In this document: positions 23,100-35,190 of the stretch, one piece after another | Layout: every line of letters begins with the position of its first letter | Position numbering within the stretch: position 1 is the stretch's first letter | DNA from: Porogramme epimiltina | Taxonomy: Eukaryota > Basidiomycota > Agaricomycetes > Polyporales > Polyporaceae | Direction of reading: 5' to 3' | NCBI GenBank assembly: GCA_900155495.1 | Contig: FTLJ01000191.1 | Location: 1-64,000 of the forward strand | Length of the DNA: 64,000 bases | Translations under genes and position numbers: made by a program | Notes under the pieces: generated by a model | The model's database searches: none | What the model saw: only the letters and a program-made list of their open reading frames with translations | Told to the model about the DNA's origin: nothing

Positions 23100-26000
23100 C
23101 TATGAGGCAGACGTGGGTGTAGCAACGGACTGCTGAGACCTGCTCGCCCACGCGAAGAGCGGTCGTACATCGCTGGTTGGGGGAGTCTCTGCGGACTGTT
23201 TCGGCTCGACGAGTAGACTGCGTCGATAGAGGTCCTGAAGGTCCCCCTGACGCTGAGACTTCTCAAACGCGTCACGGAGGTACACCTGGACCTCCGGGAT
23301 CTCCTTTAGGTTGTAAGGCACTTGGAAGCGCTGCATGTCTGAAAGACGTAAATCAGAAACGTCAGACAATGTGGAACTAGGAGGTCAAAAAGACATACCT
23401 TGGACAATGCGTGCTAGCTTGTGATACTTGTTGAAGTTAAGAAGCTTCTTCTCCGGAGCCTTGGGGGACGTCCTGAGTGAGGGGTTACCCTCACGACAGA
23501 ATGTGATGTCCGTGAGGTAGAGCCCTAGGTCCAATACGTTAGCGACTCATTATGCTGGTGCGAGATAAGAAGACATACCAAGGAAAGGAACGGCTGGTGG
23601 CGCGGTATTCCGCAGGCGGGAGCGATACTCGTGGTAATTGCGCGCGTGATCCGCTAGCTTCCGGAGCGATTCCAGCACGATCTTGTGTTTTTGTGAAAGA
23701 CCCTATCACAAGCGGTTAGAACCTACAAATGGCGCCCGTCAGATGTGCACTCACGTTCCAAGTCTGATGCAACCGGGCAATCGTCGACGAGTCGAGTGCG
23801 GCAAGGATCGAGCGCGGCGTGGAGTAGTTTCTGATCGAGACGCAGCGGTCCGCAAGCTTGATGAAGTACTTCACGAGGGCCGTGCGCTTCTTCGTGTCTG
23901 GCTCGTTCAGGATGCTCTCCGCTACCCAGCCGGTGATAGCCGTGCTGAGCGACGTGACCGACTTGACGTTCAAGTTCGTGCCCATCTTGGAGCCCGTTTC
24001 GAGGACCTCCTCGGCCTGAATCATGCAATAGAGGTTGCACTCCATGACCGTCAACTGCCGTGCGAGCTCTAGGGGGTCGAAATCGGTCGCGGCGACCGAT
24101 GCGTAATTGCGCGCACGGAGGGCGGTGAGCACGTTCTTCGTCATGATCGGGCGCGGGATCTCCGAGATGGGTCCAGGGATCGTCGGCGGGTTGAGCGGGA
24201 TGCCCGCGTCACGCGGCTTTGGAGAGAGGCCTTCGGTGCCGCCGGCTGCGACTCGCTGACGGATGAGCTCGAGGATTCGCTGAGACGGCCCGGGGAACAT
24301 GGCGCCCAGTGCATCGGTGATGAAGGAGAGGAGCATGGGAACAACGACTGCGTCTGAGGAATGCCGCCAGTATGTCTCCACCCACGTCTTGATGAAGTTG
24401 CTGACGCGAAGGCGAACGGGAAGGCCCTTGCGCTGCTGCCAGAGGCGAAGATCGGCATCAAGGAGACCAGGAGGGGGCAAGACGTTGTACCGCGCGATGA
24501 CGGCTTCGAGGAGCTCGGCGGGGGTTGTGAAGAGGCGGAAGGTCATGAAGAAGACCGCTGCAAACGGTGGCTCCACAAGAGCATCGTGCGGTGTCATACG
24601 CTCGACAAGAGCTTCCAGCGTCGCACCGACGAGCTGCCCATCACTGTTGTACGCGACGTCCTCAGGCGAGTGGTCGTGGGGGAATGTCCAGGGGAGCACT
24701 GCAGAGGCAAACGGACCGGCACCTGGTATGGAAGGGAGCTCGCCATTGAGCAACTTCTCCTCAAACGAGGCTGCGCTGGGTGGTGCGCAGTGGCGGTGAC
24801 TGCCCTCCCAGGTCGTCCTGTCGTCCTCGGTGGGCGCATACGAGCTGAGCGACGCGGCATCTGAGCGGAAAGCGGCCGATTCGAACGACGGGCGAAGGTC
24901 TGGCAATGGCTTGTTCTCGGTGAAGATGGTAGGACTGGTGGGGGTAACAGGCGTTGGGAGTACCTCCTCGACGCCGCCAACGGGGGTCGGTGACGGCGGA
25001 GACGACGCCTCAGCAGCGTCATCCGAATGCCGTTTAACGGTCATAGTGGGGTCTGCGTCATCAACGCCCTGCGCTTGTATTGTCATGTCCTCTTCATCGC
25101 CGTCCACGTAAGGTTCGTGCAGCTCGTGTACGCTTTCCGCCTTGCGAATCCGCGGTATACTGCGTGAGCTCGCCGTCGACGCCCGGTGGGCGTGGCTGAA
25201 CTTGCGGGGGGTGTACACCCCAGCGTCGGGGTCGCCCGGAGAAGGCAGGTTGAACACCAGAGGCCGCTCGCCGGTAGTCCGCTGCAGGCACTTCTTCACC
25301 GAGTTTGTCAGGTCCGAACCGGCGCGGAGTGCGTCCGTCGCACAGATGAGTAGACCCTCCTTCTCCGTCTCCTCTGACACGTCCTCCGGGGGCGGACCGG
25401 TGAGCGCGCGGACTGAGTCGGCTAGTGTGCTTGTGACGTTGTACAGACCCTCCTTGGCTGCGCGGAGGCCGCTTGTCTTGGCTGTAGGGACGTCCGGATG
25501 CCGAAGGACGGCTTCGACGACGGTGAGGAGGCGGCAGACCACGTCGACGATCTCACGGACGAGGTCGTACATGTGGCCTGTGCTTGAGGCATGTGAATGC
25601 CGCGAATGCGAGTGGGCATGTCCGATGAACGCTGCGATGGTCGAGAGGAAGCTGTCGTGGGTGTACCGTAATGCGTCCAGGAGTTCTGATGTTGTCGCAG
25701 GACCCGAAGGGAACATAGGTGTCGCGGGGGTACCGACAGAATCACTTGATAGCGACGATGACGAAGAGGTGCTGCTGACGGACGCCTGTGCGGGTCTGTG
25801 CTGCCGTGGCGTTGCCCCGCTGAACGTGCGACGCATCGGCGATGCAAGTTGTTGTTCCGACATCTTCCGCTGGATAACCCGCAGCGGACCTGTAGGTAGT
25901 GGTGGATAGTCTGCGCCCATCGCCGCCTTCTTCGACATTTTGAGGTCTCCAAGGCTCTTCGGGCGTGAGGGAGTACTCGCGGTAGGCATACGTTTCGTGC

Positions 26001-28473
26001 GGAGAACAATCCCGTTTGAACTTCGACCAGGTGTGGTAAAGTCGTCCTCGCCGACGTCGTCTTGGACTAGGGCATCGTTGGAACCATCCCAGTCGTCGTC
26101 CAACCGTGACGATTGCGAGTCACTCCGTACGGATCGATGGCCATTCGCGGGGAGGTCCACGCCACATTGAACGGCGACAGCAAGAAAGCCACGTACATGA
26201 GCGAAGAGCTGGCCAGCTAGACGCACCATCGCCTGGATCTCAGCATCTCTGGTCTCCTCGGAAACGACCTCGTCGGATGCACGCTTCGCTTGTGAGACCA
26301 GAGAGGCGAGGTCGGAAAGGATGCGTTTTCGCTCTTGCGAGAGGACGCCGTGAGCTTTCAGCACATCTGCATCGCGGGATAGACAGCCGATTTCGGATAA
26401 GAGGGCGCGGACGCAGGAAATGATGCAGGCTGTAGCTGGCTGGAAGTGGTGGACGCGATTCATCCGAACCGCGTTCTGCAGTAGAGAGAGAGCGCGTAGG
26501 AGGGGGAGCATGAGCGGGGGACAATACATATCGATCGTCGCAGCGAAAGGGTCGGTAGGTGTTGGGCGGTGGTTGTTGCGAACGAAGGGCGATTTGCCCT
26601 TGCGCGACGCAGTGCTGGTCCATGACGTCGTGGACGCTATTGACATGTTGTGCTTGTGACCCGGACGCGATTTCTAAGCAAAGGTCATGGTCAGTGTCAC
26701 TCAGCATACTATGATCCAGGGACAGAGTAACGTGTGAAGGCAGATCATAACCAACAAATGGGAGATGGAAACGAGAAGGGGGACGACTAATGCTCTACGG
26801 GTCGAACGCCGCAAATGCCGTACGGTAACCTGGGGATGAGATATTTGGCGGCATCTCGAATGGTCCCAAAGCATGGCGAAGCAAGGTTCAACGGTAACCT
26901 TTTCCCCGAAAACAGCACCGACTTCCTTCCGTGGGCAAGGTGAGAGGGGCGCCTAGCCAATCATAGTGCGAAGACTAGTGGGGAATGGAAGAGAAGCATG
27001 CCAGATAGCGATTTTCTCTGCCGTAGCGACACGGAAACCCGTCGACGTCGTGGAATAAAGGGCATCTCGGTCTCAGCATGTCTGGTGATGCCCCGACGAA
27101 ACTTCTATTTCATAAATACCCGCCACCTGGTGCAAGTCAACAATAACGTGCCGGCGGCGCTGGTGCTCACGGGAGATTATCAACTAGCGCATCACCAGTG
27201 GCGTATTCGGAGCCCAGCCGAGCTCACAGAAGACCATTCCTATGAGCATTCTTGCTCGACTGTAAGCTGGAACGTGCTCTTCACTTATGGAGACCGGATG
27301 ATAGACCACGCAAGAGTGACATGGATCACTGAATACGGTAATGAGAAGGTAAGTCGGGCCGGAGCAGGCCACCAAACGGGTAGGAGTAGGGCAAATGCCA
27401 CTACACCATCTATTCCAGAAGCTGCAAAGTGCGCGAGGTCTATCATCGTCTCCATCTAAAGAGAGAAGTGCTAGTAATGCGCTACCCTCCGGAACAGACC
27501 ATCACCGACGCACTGACGGTGGGCATGTCCGAATGAACTTAAGCAACTCTGCTCGGCGTGCTATTCGTGGTTATCCCGCGAAGTTCGGATTCCCCGGATG
27601 CGAACTTCATCGACCGGGGTCCGAGAAGCTGACACCTCCGCGGGTCCCTAGATGGAAGGCCGCGAGCCTCCTACCATCGCCAGTGGGAACAGAGATGCCG
27701 GATGTGCGGCTGATCTCCGTCGGAGGAAAGGCAACGGGGTCCTGTGCAACGGAACCATCGAGACCAAGCAAAACCAATCGGGGCAGCCTGGCCGCGCGCT
27801 AACTCCCCTTGCCCAAACCAACGTGCCAGACCGTACTCGCAGCACACGACCCTCGAGTCGAGATAACGGGAACGAGGAGGTAGGAGAAGAAGGTAGGAAG
27901 AAAGAAGAAAAAGGAGTGAAGAGCAGACACCATAAAGCTCACCTTTCCGCTCGGAAGCTCCTCTTCCGTCAACAGCCCAACCTCCGAGGTAACGTAGTTG
28001 CTCGGGAACCAGCCACGCCTTCCGTCCAATTCGCCGTCCCACCAGCCACTGGAGTCACGGTTGAGGACGTGGATGACCTGCCCTGCGCGAAAGCTCAGGC
28101 AGGTCACGTTCGGTTGTTGTGGGGCGAAGTCGTGCATGGCGAGCACGTACTCCTCCGTGCTGATCCCCTCGTCCTCGGAACCCGAGTCGATGGTCGGCCA
28201 CGCCGCAGAGCGATTTGACGCGGCGGACAAGGGTGTTGTGGGGATCGCTAGACCGGCAGAGAGGTGGGACGAGCTGGAGGGTGCGCGGGAGGTGGTGGAG
28301 AGCATGGAAGAGACGGAGTTGGAGGAAGGGCTGCGAAGAAGGCGAGATGAACTCGCTGCGCTACGCGCGGAGCCGGGCGTGCGAGGGGTGCGGGGCGCGC
28401 GAAGACCATCTCGGCTCGACGACGGGTCTACGGAGGCGATGGTAGTGTCAATCCTGAGGTGCGTGACTGGCAT
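23100..28473 (-). CDS. CDC25-type Ras guanine-nucleotide exchange factor with SH3 domain
   Basis: Five exons (28473-27943, 26673-23755, 23702-23579, 23524-23399, 23338-23100) give 1312 aa. Order: a Ser-rich N-terminus; an SH3 domain at about 108-163 (ALYDY-equivalent AMHDF, then GWWDGEL and GWFPSNYV); a long Ser/Thr/Pro-rich middle; a RasGEF_N domain (about 850-960); and the catalytic RasGEF domain (about 1036-1285) with the LARQLT start, WVAESIL, FIKLADRC and the NYHEYR hairpin region. It should activate Ras and thus cAMP/PKA or MAPK signalling at membranes. The first intron (26674-27942) is 1,269 nt. The two parts could be mistaken for separate genes, but the phase-0 junction and the known SH3-RasGEF architecture of fungal Cdc25 proteins favour one gene. 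Confidence 0.88.
26674..27942 (-). other. 1.27-kb first intron of the RasGEF gene
   Basis: GTGAGC at the donor and GCTTAG at the acceptor fit, and the flanking exons join in phase 0. Its size is about 20 times the usual intron here. I found no coding frame, terminal repeats or family match inside it. An unrecognised small exon or an old insertion remains possible. Confidence 0.6.
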
Positions 28474-29638
28474 CCCACCCCACGCGTAGAATTCCGGTTA
28501 CGTAGGAGTTATCGTAAAGAGATGGTTGCTAAATCCCTTTGGTGTATCCGGAATATTGCGTGCGGAACGTGGTGTGTTGATGTTGCTTTGCGGTAGATAT
28601 GACGTCGATAGCTTGGATGACCGGAGGACGGTTAGAATGACGGCTTGAGGGTCGAGTACAGGTGTCGGAAGCAGGAAACAATTAGCGGGAAAGTAGAAGC
28701 GAGGATAGCCGTGGAGAGGATCGTAAAATAGGGGAGCTGAGGAGAGGTATGTGGGGATAGACGGCCCGAGCGACGGGAGGGAAGCAACCCGCGGAGAACG
28801 GGAAGGCGGAAAACACCCTTGCAGACTCGAACACACCGCCCACGGCGTGTTCGTCTTCCGGCGTCACGCGACTGTGACCCACGCGTCGGCGCCGACTCAC
28901 GCGACCGGGGATCGTGACGCCATGTCACGGAGACGCCGCCCAGTCCCGACACGCTGCGGCTCTGAAAGCCTTTCGCTGCCTCGCAACCATGCAAAACACC
29001 GTCATGCCTCTACTATCATCAGCAATACTTGCTGCGCTCCCCAACTTCCCATTCAGTAACTTCTGCCTCCATTGGCAATGCTGAGAGCACCTCATGTCCA
29101 GTACACCTTCTTTGATTTATGTAACAGCGAATTCCCTACGGATTTGGAACCCACAATAGCTCAGGATCTAGTACCAATTCAGGCTAGGCTAGGCCCGCGG
29201 CCTCTGCTTATTATTCCTTGAGCTTGACAATGTGAGGGCAGCGGTCCTTATACGCTCTACGCCGTTTGCTGTAATTGCCCGGCTTCTCAGTCAGATGATT
29301 CGTGTAGCTGCATGATGCCTCACACAGGTTGGTGGCCGATATACCGGGTAATTACAGAGATATGCAATAGTAGCGCATTAATCTCCTAAGGCTGTTCTAA
29401 TGCCTGAAGGGCTCTTATCGTTATCTTCAACCCCTCTTAATATGCTCCTACTATTGCGGTCATCGATCGCGATTGCCCCCCTTATCGCTTCGACTTCAAT
29501 GGCATACAGTGACAGCCAAGATGGGCCGAGTCAATCGGTGTTGCACCGTGGCTCTCTCGTCTTCACCTCTCTGCAAAGCAGCGTTGAAGCGTTCGCGTCC
29601 TCAAGAAACTCGCTTCAAGGTCACAGCGCGAAGTCACG
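28474..29638. other. Intergenic region between the divergent RasGEF and NiCoT genes
   Basis: 1.17 kb containing the promoters of both genes. No coding feature was recognised. Composition is ordinary, with no clear TATA box that can be assigned. Confidence 0.55.
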
Positions 29639-31856
29639 ATGGTCAGGCGATTCATCGGCGCCTTTCGGCGATCGCGTGTTTTCGCTCTCCCCCGCCTTAC
29701 GCTCTTCGGTCGCTCGGTCCTCCTCATCGCCGCCGAGCTGCTTGCAAACGCCGTCTGCTGGATCGTATGCGCCATTCTGTTCGGGAGACGCGCTGAGACG
29801 CGCCAAATTCTCTCGCTTGCGCTCTTGTCATGGGTTAGTGCGGTTGTGTATAGTTTTCCCCCGGAATAACCGATCGCTCATTGTATGTTTTGGTGCTCCA
29901 CAAACACAGACCATCGGACTGAGGCACGGTTAGTATGCAATTTCGGACCTCGCAGACTGCTGCTTGTCACCTGGGAATGATATATGACGGCTGGGGCCCT
30001 GCGGACTCCACGCTATTGTGCTGGTCTTCTGTGGTCTTCCCAGCGCACTCATTAGTTTATGGCCGACATTAACGTCATGGACCGTCGGCTTTGGGATTGT
30101 TCCATGCTGATTCCTCGGGAGATGAGATGTCGTGGGAGCATTTGTAGTGCTCAGGCCATCCACCTGGAATCATGATTGTTAGTTCCCAGTATATTCTGAC
30201 ACTCTTCTCCGCAGCCCTCGATGCCGATCATATCAGGTGGGCCTTTCACAGCATTCGAGCCCACAACAGATCGTCTGACACTTGTCAATATCATCTATCT
30301 TCATAGTGCCATCGACAATGCAACCCGAAGTTTGATTAATATGGGTCAACTCCCGGTCACCTGTGGCCTCTTCTTTTCGCTTGGGCATAGCACCATCGTG
30401 ATCGTCGTTGTACGTGGCCTATTTTGCGAGTGTAGAAGCTTGTTCTGACATACTATCGACAAAGAATGTGGCTATAGCGATTAGCACGGATGTCTACGAC
30501 CGACTGGATGGTGTCGGCAAAGTCGGTGGCGTCGTAGGTACGCACGCCCCTTGTTTTCTAACGCACGGATTGCCCATGCGTGTTGTGTGCGCCATCCATA
30601 GGTGCAGCAGTGAGCGCGTCGTTTCTTTTCATTGTAGGTCTCGCAAACTCGATAATACTCTATCGAATCCTCCGCAAGCGCCGTCAGGTAGGCTAGGATG
30701 GATCAGTGTACTACCCGTGGACTGATAGCATAAACTTTCTCCTATATAGCTTCAAAGAGAGCGTCGTCAACAAATTGCGAACGGAGAAACGGTACAATGT
30801 CATGCCGACTCAGGCGAAGAAGAATCCCATGGAAATACTCTCATGATGAAGGTACTGGGGCCTGTGGTCACCTTTGTTGATCGCCCATGGAAGATGTATC
30901 CTGTTGGCGTCCTCTTCGGGTTCGGTATGATGTCATGCGCACACTAGATTTCGGCCACACCGGGTCCTAATACATTCAAATCCTAGGATTCGACACGGCT
31001 TCATCCATCGCTTTGCTGGCTATATCTGCCATAGCTAAGCGTGGTCCCAACGGCGAACAGATCAATCCGGGAGACATCGTTATTCTTCCAGTACGCCACC
31101 ATACTTTTCCATGGCGACTTCCATCCTAACGTCTACTTGAAAAGTTGCTGTTTACCGTAGGGATGACGCTCATCGACTCGCTCGACTCCGTAGTCATGCT
31201 TTACTCGTACTCCGGCTTCCCGGATCGGTCTTTCGCGCTCTTTGAGCAACGTGCACCCCCAACACTCCCACAAGGCGCCACCGATGGAACCGCTAGCACA
31301 AGCTCTCCTCCTCTTATCTCCCCCCCTTTGATCGAAGGTACCAGTGAGGGTGGAAATAACAACAAAAAGGCAATGTATAAGGCCAAGACCGTCCAAGCCG
31401 ATGATGAAGAGGAAGAAAGGCGCACCTTCAGAGTGAAAGACAACGCAATGTCAAACTTGAGCATCTTGCTCACTATTATGAGCATTCTCGTTGCCTTCAG
31501 GTGCGATTACTTGGCCATTCTTTGTAAATCTACTGACGCGAACCTTTCGACAGTATATCCCTGATCACGACCATGGGGTTAATCGGAGACAATTGTACAC
31601 CGTGTCAGAACGCGGCCGGCGCGGAAGACGGCGGCGGGCTGGCAGGAAGGTGGTGGAGAGGGTGGGCTAATGTGAGCTGGCCCATCGTGTACGTGTGAGA
31701 CGATCTGACAGCATCATTGCACAGGCAAACGACAACAGCGGTTACATCGGGGCTGCGATCGTGGGGTCGTTCATCTTCGTCGTCAGCAGCTGGTACGCCA
31801 CTCGTTTCCTGTACAGAAAATGGCAAGCTCGCAAGAACGCAAACTCGATGGCTTGA
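29639..31856 (+). CDS. High-affinity nickel/cobalt transporter (NiCoT family)
   Basis: Eleven exons (29639-29833, 29910-29928, 30215-30236, 30307-30409, 30465-30537, 30602-30687, 30750-30924, 30987-31090, 31145-31500, 31554-31671, 31725-31856) give 460 aa. The defining NiCoT signature HX4DH is present as RHALDADH (His71, Asp76, His77), followed by ISAIDNATR. Other family motifs are LGHSTIV and GFDTAS (about 225-230). About eight membrane helices are expected, with a hydrophilic Ser/Gly/acidic loop between residues about 280 and 330. It should import Ni2+ (and perhaps Co2+) across the plasma membrane, for example for urease. The signature sequence is split over exons 2-4, two of them only 19 and 22 nt. 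It converges with the cyclin gene 105 bp downstream. Confidence 0.93.
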
Positions 31857-31960
31857 TATCCATTCATCTCAACATCACAAGAAGGCGAGTCAGACGAGCA
31901 CAGTGGCTATTTACAATGTATCAGACAGCATACATGAATGTATTCCGTAGTATCCCTCTT

Positions 31961-33371
31961 TCACACGTCACCCACCATCGCTGGGGGCGCGAACATGAAT
32001 CGGACCGACTTGTCATTTCTCCCCAGCAGCGCCCGGTTCGTCTTGTCGAACTCCACACTGTCCGTGCCCGCCGCACTCTCGCGCACGTGCGACGAGTGCT
32101 CCGTCTCTCGCATGACGATTTTGAGGCGGATGAGCTGGTCGGCGGTATACGGCACGACTACCGGGGGCGGTGCGGGGGGTGGCGCGCCGCCGCGGCCGAG
32201 GTGCGGAGATGGGGAAGAGGGCGTGTGCGGGGACGTGTTCGCGCTGGGGTTGGTCGAATTTTGTGTCTGTGCAGCGGAGATAAGGAGGTCGATGACAGCG
32301 TGCGCGATCTCTTCGATGTCTCCGATGTGCACTTGGAATTGTCGGCACCAATCGCCAGACTTTGAGAGCGTTGCGGCGACCTGGTGTGGAGTGCTGTGCC
32401 CGGGTTGTTCTGGCGAAGTGCCGCACTCAAAAGATGATAGGAGTGCAGCAAGGTAGAGGCAGCCGAGGGCGACAACGTGTGGAGGATATGAGAGGTTGAC
32501 CAGTGTGCGAAAACTGGTTGAAGAGGGGTGAGGTAAAACCAAAGACTACGTTTCCATGATGTGCTGACCTGTCGGTAGCTAATCGGTATGCCAATTTGGA
32601 CAATTTCTTAGTAGCTTGTATCAAGATGGTTAACAAACTTATGCAAACGGTGGTAATGAATCATGTACCTCCGAATGCCTTGCTGATTTTGACGACGTAG
32701 GGAAAAGGTAATCGAATGTTGAAGTTGAAGCATATTGTCTCAACAACCAGCCTTTCAATAGCTAGCAATCTTTGCCGGTCATGCTCCATCGTCTAGAGGT
32801 GGCAGATTCACCCCAAGAACAGAGAGTGAGACGGAAGTGACGTACGTTTGGGTCAATATCAATCTCCCCGCCCATTGCCTTCGCTTTAGCTGCACGCTCC
32901 GGAAATCGAACACCATATGACGCCATCAGAATATCACGAGTCTTCTTCAGGGTATCGTGTACCTTGCACGATACGAAAAGTGCGGCCAGGCATACGTCCT
33001 GGAGTGGCACCCATAAGCAAAGGTTTCGGACGGGAGAATACAGGGTATCGTACATGGTAAGAGAAGTCCTTGCGCTTGAAGAACAGGTGGAAACGATGAT
33101 ATAGGTTCTGAGCCGTAGCTATGGTTTTCCTGGGACTATAGCCTTCTTTAGCATCAGCGATGCAGACACGACACAGACCTGAAGAGACTTACAAGCCAAT
33201 GTCAAGTCCAATGGCCTCGATGAACCCGCAAGCCTGCTGTCTGACCCTTTCCTCTTGAGTGATAGAAAGCTTCCCTCGCTGCTTCTCTGAAAGTTGTTCC
33301 ACCTCTTGTGGAGTAAAATAAGGCAGGTGATATTTGAGATATGAGGCAGGAATGAGCTGTGGCGGGTCCAT
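31961..33371 (-). CDS. C-type cyclin, CTK2-like (CTD kinase beta subunit)
   Basis: Six exons (33371-33193, 33135-33054, 32998-32846, 32792-32669, 32614-32569, 32513-31961) give 378 aa. The N-terminal cyclin box has QQACGFIEAIG, RKTIATAQNLYHRF and DVCLAALFVSCKV; a second cyclin fold follows (LVNLSYPPHVVALGCLYLAAL). The C-terminal part is Ser/Pro-rich and ends in a conserved-looking tail. This fits the cyclin of the CTDK-I complex, which helps phosphorylate Ser2 of the RNA polymerase II tail in the nucleus. Other transcription cyclins (T/K type) cannot be excluded. An in-frame ATG at 33395 would add eight residues; I chose 33371 because the MDPPQLIP start resembles relatives. The start lies only 57 bp from PIG-U on the other strand. 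Confidence 0.85.
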
Positions 33372-33427
33372 GGTCGTGGTCAAATATGAAGTCATAGGGG
33401 CCGTGGGCGCCTACGCGTCTTGCTCTC
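33372..33427. promoter_or_regulatory. Very short bidirectional promoter (CTK2-like / PIG-U)
   Basis: Only 56 bp separate the two chosen start codons (32 bp if the upstream cyclin ATG is used). Both promoters must overlap each other or the opposite gene's 5' exon. Confidence 0.6.
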
Positions 33428-35072
33428 ATGGACGGCCATCCCGACCTCACCTTCTCTGCACTCGTCGCGGCCCGCCTTCTGCTTGCGTTTGCACCACTTA
33501 CCGATGTCCTCAAGAACGACCAGCAACTCTCGTCCCCTCTAACGTCATATCCCCGGTGTGCGGAGGTCCGTTCGTGAGATCATCACTAGTCGCTTACATG
33601 CTGGGCAGTACGGGAAGGTATCTACCTCTTTGACCATGGGATAGATCCATATTCTGGAGGGACATTTCGACATGTGAGTCGTCTCCGTCTATTGCTTTCT
33701 ATGTCTAATGTGCCCGCAGTCTCCCCTCTTACTCTCGCTGTTCTCCACGCTCTTGCCGTTGACGCCGTACACGTCGCCATTGCTATGGGCGGCTGCGGAT
33801 GCTGTTGCGGCATGGGCCCTCGTTCGAATATGGAGGCTGAGAACGGGAGCAAGGGAAACGTCGAGAGATGCGCAGGTCGCTGCACTGTACGTATTCTTTG
33901 CCATGGTTTACACGAGCTGCTATTCACTTCACTGCAGTTACTTACTAAACCCATACGTGGTCCTTCCAAGCCTTGCGCTTTCAACCTCATCATTCGAGAG
34001 TGCTCTGGTGCTCGTTTCTATTATGTTTGCGTGTCGAGGCAAGTAACACATTTACACAATTTGAGCACACCATCCTCATCAACACTGAAGGACGAGCATC
34101 GGCAGCCCTACTCACCCTGGCCTGCGTTGTCCAACTATCGCTCCCGTCTATCCTCCTTCTTGTCCCGGTCATTCTCCTCTCAATAGCACGCCCGGTTTCG
34201 CGCCTGGCTCTTCCTCGCCCGTTTGACTCCGACATCAAACAGGCGCTCCCGTTGCTCGTGGAGTTCGCGGGGTATACAGCCCTTCTCACATTCACATCGA
34301 CTTTAGTCTGCGGTAATTGGCTGTGGCTGGAGAAAACTTGGGGTGCTGTGTGAGTACCAACACTGTTTTCCATCCTGCGCATTGTTCACAACGTACCGAA
34401 TAGCGTCACTCTCCCGGACCTGACGCCTAACCCAGGGCTCTGGTGGTACTTCTTTACCGAGATGTTTGACCACTTCAGACCATTCTTCCTCATGGTCTTT
34501 TCGGTAAGTGTCGCAGCGTATGGTGTATGCTACATACCCTCACTTGTAGTCTCTAGGTGCATTTAATCATCTACATAGCACCAGTTTGTATCAAGTTCCA
34601 GTAAGTGTGCATATACAAATGTGACTCTCATGACATCAATACTAACGTTGATGTCATAGGCATGATATGCTCTACGCTTCCTTCCTCCTCATAGGGGTGC
34701 TTGCCTTATTCAAACCATATCCTACACTTTCCGATCCTGGCCTATTTCTTTCTATGTTCTCTCTCTTCCCGGAAATATACCCATGTAAGCTCCTTTGGCC
34801 GTATGCCTGCGCCAGTGTTACTAATAACACGTACCCTCTCAGATCTACGCCACCCTATCGTCACCGGGCTCATTCACCTACATACGGCCCTTCTGCTCCC
34901 ACTGTTCAACAGTCTCTGGCTCCGGCAAGGCACCGGCAATGCGAACTTCTTCTATGCTTCGACACTCGTGTTTGGCGTGGGGAATGGTGCTGCGCTTCTG
35001 GACGCCGTGTGGGCGGGTCTACGGATAGCTATAGGAGACATGAAGGAAGGATTCGAGATAGTACAAGAATGA
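33428..35072 (+). CDS. PIGU: GPI transamidase subunit PIG-U (CDC91/GAB1 homologue)
   Basis: Nine exons (33428-33557, 33609-33673, 33720-33886, 33938-34038, 34091-34349, 34404-34503, 34557-34600, 34660-34784, 34843-35072) give 406 aa. It is strongly hydrophobic with many helices. Family landmarks: HGIDPYSGGTFRHSPLLLS near the N-terminus, LYLLNPYVVLPSLALST, the long helix pairs, VTLPDLTPNPGLWWYFFTE (the most conserved segment), and GTGNANFFYASTLVF. PIG-U is an ER-membrane subunit of the complex that transfers GPI anchors to proteins. Intron 4 starts with GC (GAG|GCAAGT) rather than GT; only this site keeps the conserved frame. Intron 1 uses GTGCGG. It converges with TPS4 119 bp away. Confidence 0.92.
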
Positions 35073-35190
35073 TTGTACACCAGGGTGTGGCACATCAATG
35101 TATTTATGCGGAAAGCCGAGCTCCGTAGTATGCATATGTAAGAACAAACGCGACGTGGGATTCCCACCCTGATCTCTCAGACTGCTGAGA

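Noticed and set aside
23716..23754. Reading the RasGEF main exon to its own stop as a C-terminus
   Set aside because: It would cut the catalytic domain; a good GTGAGT donor at 23754 and three further exons complete the RasGEF fold.
25142..25909. 255-codon forward frame
   Set aside because: Antisense to the large RasGEF exon, which fits a known domain architecture.
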